Shown here: piece by piece, positions 14,413 to 16,332 of the stretch
Numbering within the stretch: the first letter of the stretch is position 1
Layout of the letters: every line of letters starts with the position of its first letter
DNA from: Paracoccaceae bacterium
GTDB lineage: Bacteria; Pseudomonadota; Alphaproteobacteria; Rhodobacterales; Rhodobacteraceae
NCBI GenBank assembly: GCA_016764835.1
Contig: JAESRD010000052.1
Location: forward strand, 1-16,332
DNA: 16,332 nucleotides
Direction: 5' to 3'
Made by a program: the position numbers and the translations under genes
Notes under the pieces: model-generated
Seen by the model: the letters and a program-made list of their open reading frames with translations, nothing else
Databases searched by the model: none
What the model was told of the DNA's origin: nothing

Positions 14413-15249
14413 ATGAACAAGAGCCGCCCAATTCTCGCCATTGTCTTCTGGAGCTTAATTAGCTTTCTGACATTATTCCCAATTTACTGGCTGTTTGTCA
14501 TATCGGTGAAGCCGGTAGTCCAGCTGTTTAGCACGCCCGATATCATCCTGCATGACCCTTACTGGGGCAATTATGTGAAGGTGTTGGGCGACAGATTATT
14601 GCGCAGTTACATGATCAACTCGCTGATCATCTCATCCGGCAATGCTGTGCTGTGCACAACGCTGGGCTTCTTTGCCTGCTACGCGCTGTCGCGGTTTAAT
14701 ATGAGCGGCAAAGAGTCGATCTTTTTCTGGACGATCACCAACCGGATGGCACCACCTGCGGTGTTTTTACTGCCGCTGTTTTTGCTGATGACGCAGGTTT
14801 ATACAGTTGGTGATTGGCGGCTGCTTGATACGCGGATCGGGATGATACTTGTCTACTGCACCTTTAACCTGCCCTTTGCGATTTGGACGCTTAGGCCGAC
14901 GGTGGACGGGATTCCGAAAGAGCTGGATGAGGCGGCGTTTGTTGATGGGGCCAGCCCGTGGAAAGTGATCACCGAAGTTGTGTTTCCGCTGTGCCGCCCC
15001 GGCCTTGCTGTGACGCTGATCCTGACATGGGTGTTTGCCTGGAATGAGTATCTGTTGGCGGCGACGCTGACGAACTTTAATGCCCGGACGCTAACAACGG
15101 CTTTGTCAGAATATGTGACCACCACCGGCACGGAGTGGGGGGTGATGGCGACGATTTCTGTGCTGACACTGATCCCGGCGCTGCTGGTCTTTGGCTTGGT
15201 GCAAAAGCATATTGTCACCGGTCTGACCTTTGGCGCGGTGAAAGGATAA
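14413..15249 (+). CDS. ABC sugar/polyol transporter permease, MalG type
   Basis: A 278-residue permease and second half of the transport channel. It has a transmembrane start (LAIVFWSLISFLTLFPIYWL, residues 8-27), about six helices and the EAA loop at 173-193 (EAAFVDGASPWKVITEVVFP). NRMAPPAVFLLPLFLL is typical of MalG-type subunits. It starts 4 bases after the preceding permease stop and 4 bases before the small membrane protein, so it sits in the middle of a tightly packed operon. Confidence 0.9.
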   Translation: MNKSRPILAIVFWSLISFLTLFPIYWLFVISVKPVVQLFSTPDIILHDPYWGNYVKVLGDRLLRSYMINSLIISSGNAVLCTTLGFFACYALSRFNMSGKESIFFWTITNRMAPPAVFLLPLFLLMTQVYTVGDWRLLDTRIGMILVYCTFNLPFAIWTLRPTVDGIPKELDEAAFVDGASPWKVITEVVFPLCRPGLAVTLILTWVFAWNEYLLAATLTNFNARTLTTALSEYVTTTGTEWGVMATISVLTLIPALLVFGLVQKHIVTGLTFGAVKG

Positions 15250-15253
15250 GCAG

Positions 15254-15505
15254 ATGAATGATGCAGATGATGGCGCAGCGCCCGAGACTGAAGACACTGA
15301 GATTGATCATTACGGCCATGAAAAAGAGCGCCACGGGTTTCTACCGATTGAGACCAACATGTTTGACCGGCTGTTTATTTCGGTTGTCTTATGGGTGGCA
15401 TTGTCGCTGTTTTGGTTCCGTTTTGTCGAGCCGGCGGGCCTGCCGATCTGGGTGTCCAATGCGATAGCTCTGGCGGTGGCTGCTGTGATTATTACGAAAG
15501 GATGA
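15254..15505 (+). CDS. Small two-helix membrane protein in polyol ABC operon
   Basis: An 83-residue protein of unknown function. The first about 35 residues are strongly acidic ([21 protein letters not shown]). Two transmembrane helices follow at about 38-57 ([20 protein letters not shown]) and 63-81 ([20 protein letters not shown]). The ATG has a GGA-type ribosome site (AAAGGA) and follows the permease stop by 4 bases; the next gene starts 4 bases after its stop. The tight packing and conservation of frame suggest a genuine accessory subunit of the transporter. It may stabilise the permeases or link them to an ATPase, but this is inference. Small membrane proteins beside sugar ABC genes, such as the DUF2160 type, are known in other alphaproteobacteria; I cannot confirm that this belongs to that family. 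Confidence 0.75.
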   Translation: MNDADDGAAPETEDTEIDHYGHEKERHGFLPIETNMFDRLFISVVLWVALSLFWFRFVEPAGLPIWVSNAIALAVAAVIITKG

Positions 15506-15509
15506 GCGA

Positions 15510-16332
15510 ATGAAGTCTCTTGTACTTGAACGAAAAGATGAGCTGTCCTTGCGCGATTTTCCCGAGATTGACCGGGTTGAAGAAGTTCTGGGACCGCGCG
15601 ATGTGCGGGTAAAGCTGCATACTGTCGGTATTTGTGGCTCGGATGTGCACTATTATACTCATGGCAGCATTGGGCCGTTTGTTGTCAAAGAGCCAATGAT
15701 CCTTGGGCATGAAGCGTCGGGCACGGTGATTGAGACCGGCGCTGAGGTGACAACGCTGGCGGTTGGCGACAGGGTTTGCATGGAGCCGGGCCTGCCCGAC
15801 GCGAATAGCAAAGCCACCCGGCTGGGCATGTATAATATTGACCCGGCAGTGCGGTTTTGGGCGACGCCGCCAGTGCACGGGATCTTGCGGCCGACTTGTG
15901 TGCACCCGGAAATCTTTACTTTTAAGCTGCCTGATAATGTCAGCTTTGGGGAGGCTGCGATGGTCGAGCCATTGGCTGTGGGCATTCATGCCGCGACCAA
16001 GGCGCGGATTAAGCCGGGCGATATTGCGGTTGTGCAAGGCGCCGGGCCGATTGGACTGGTGACAGCGCTTTCGGCTTTGGCCGCTGGTTGCGCCCGGGTT
16101 TTTGTCAGTGATCTGGCAGAGAAAAAGCTAGAGATTGCGGCCGGGTTAAACCGGGCGATTACGCCGGTTAATGTGGGCCGCGAGTCTATGGCGGATGTGG
16201 TGCTGGCCGCGACGGATGGCTGGGGCGCGGATATTGTGTTTGAGGCTACGGGCTCACCTGTGGCGGCGGCGCATGTGTTCGGCCCACTGGCGCCGGGGGG
16301 CTGTGTCGTCATGATTGGCGGGCAAAGTGAGC
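15510..16332 (+). CDS. Zinc-dependent xylitol/sorbitol dehydrogenase, N-terminal part
   Basis: At least 274 residues; the gene runs off the window end. A medium-chain zinc alcohol dehydrogenase of the polyol group, likely oxidising xylitol to D-xylulose or a similar C2 oxidation. Catalytic zinc ligands C42 ([13 protein letters not shown]), H67 and E68 (GHEASG) and E153 (MVEPLAVG) are present, and the NAD-binding GAGPIG loop is at 178-183 with D201 favouring NAD. The cysteine cluster that holds the structural zinc in many members is absent: residues 92-112 read [20 protein letters not shown]. This fits sorbitol dehydrogenase-type enzymes. [10 protein letters not shown] and AMVEPLA are typical of this branch. 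The ATG follows the small membrane gene by 4 bases with AAGGA upstream. Confidence 0.85.
   Translation, partial: MKSLVLERKDELSLRDFPEIDRVEEVLGPRDVRVKLHTVGICGSDVHYYTHGSIGPFVVKEPMILGHEASGTVIETGAEVTTLAVGDRVCMEPGLPDANSKATRLGMYNIDPAVRFWATPPVHGILRPTCVHPEIFTFKLPDNVSFGEAAMVEPLAVGIHAATKARIKPGDIAVVQGAGPIGLVTALSALAAGCARVFVSDLAEKKLEIAAGLNRAITPVNVGRESMADVVLAATDGWGADIVFEATGSPVAAAHVFGPLAPGGCVVMIGGQSE

Noticed and set aside
13767..14441. Minus-strand open frame of 224 residues
   Set aside because: Arg/His/Asn-rich product opposite a clear permease gene. Shadow frame.

Overview
The window looks like part of an alphaproteobacterial extrachromosomal replicon, most likely from a Rhodobacterales (roseobacter-type) organism. 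The left end carries a replication and partition module: a DnaA-like plasmid initiator (a winged-helix domain followed by a C-terminal DnaA domain I), divergently arranged with parA and parB. This architecture is known from the DnaA-like plasmid type of Rhodobacterales. The order assignment is inferred from these protein families; nothing in the window proves a species.

Left part (1-4360). A decayed tyrosine recombinase (nonsense codon plus 1-base frameshift) ends 9 bases from the 3' end of the initiator gene. Between the initiator and parA is a gene-free stretch of about 430 bases with an A+T-rich segment and four copies of a TAGGGGGACAT-like repeat spaced by whole helical turns, a good candidate replication origin. 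Five copies of a palindrome (ACCTTATCCGCGGATAAGGT and variants) surround and interrupt parAB. Three lie inside parA in one reading frame and are translated as TL(S/P)A(D/G)K(V/L). They are candidate centromere (parS-type) sites.

Middle part (4360-8250). An unrecognised 452-residue protein with a PD-(D/E)XK nuclease-like motif is followed by a perfect 13-bp hairpin. Next comes a gene pair for exported proteins, an intradiol-type dioxygenase and a small DUF1330-like protein. They flank a LysR-type regulator gene that is broken by a 1-base deletion in a G run. A perfect 8-bp dyad in the regulator/small-protein intergenic region is a likely LysR operator.

Right part (8251-16332). This is a two-armed sugar-alcohol catabolic locus. 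Leftward arm: SorC/DeoR-type regulator, PfkB sugar kinase, an SDR polyol/sugar dehydrogenase and a ribitol 2-dehydrogenase-like SDR. Rightward arm: periplasmic binding protein, two MalF/MalG-type permeases, a tiny two-helix membrane protein and a xylitol/sorbitol dehydrogenase-like zinc enzyme cut off by the window end. The model is uptake of polyols, oxidation to ketoses by three dehydrogenases, and phosphorylation by one kinase, with the SorC-type protein sensing a sugar metabolite. The transporter ATPase is not in the window and should lie downstream.

The most unusual feature is the set of partition-site-like palindromes read through as protein inside parA, including one copy changed on both arms so that its symmetry is preserved. 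I saw no tRNA, rRNA, CRISPR array or intact insertion sequence.
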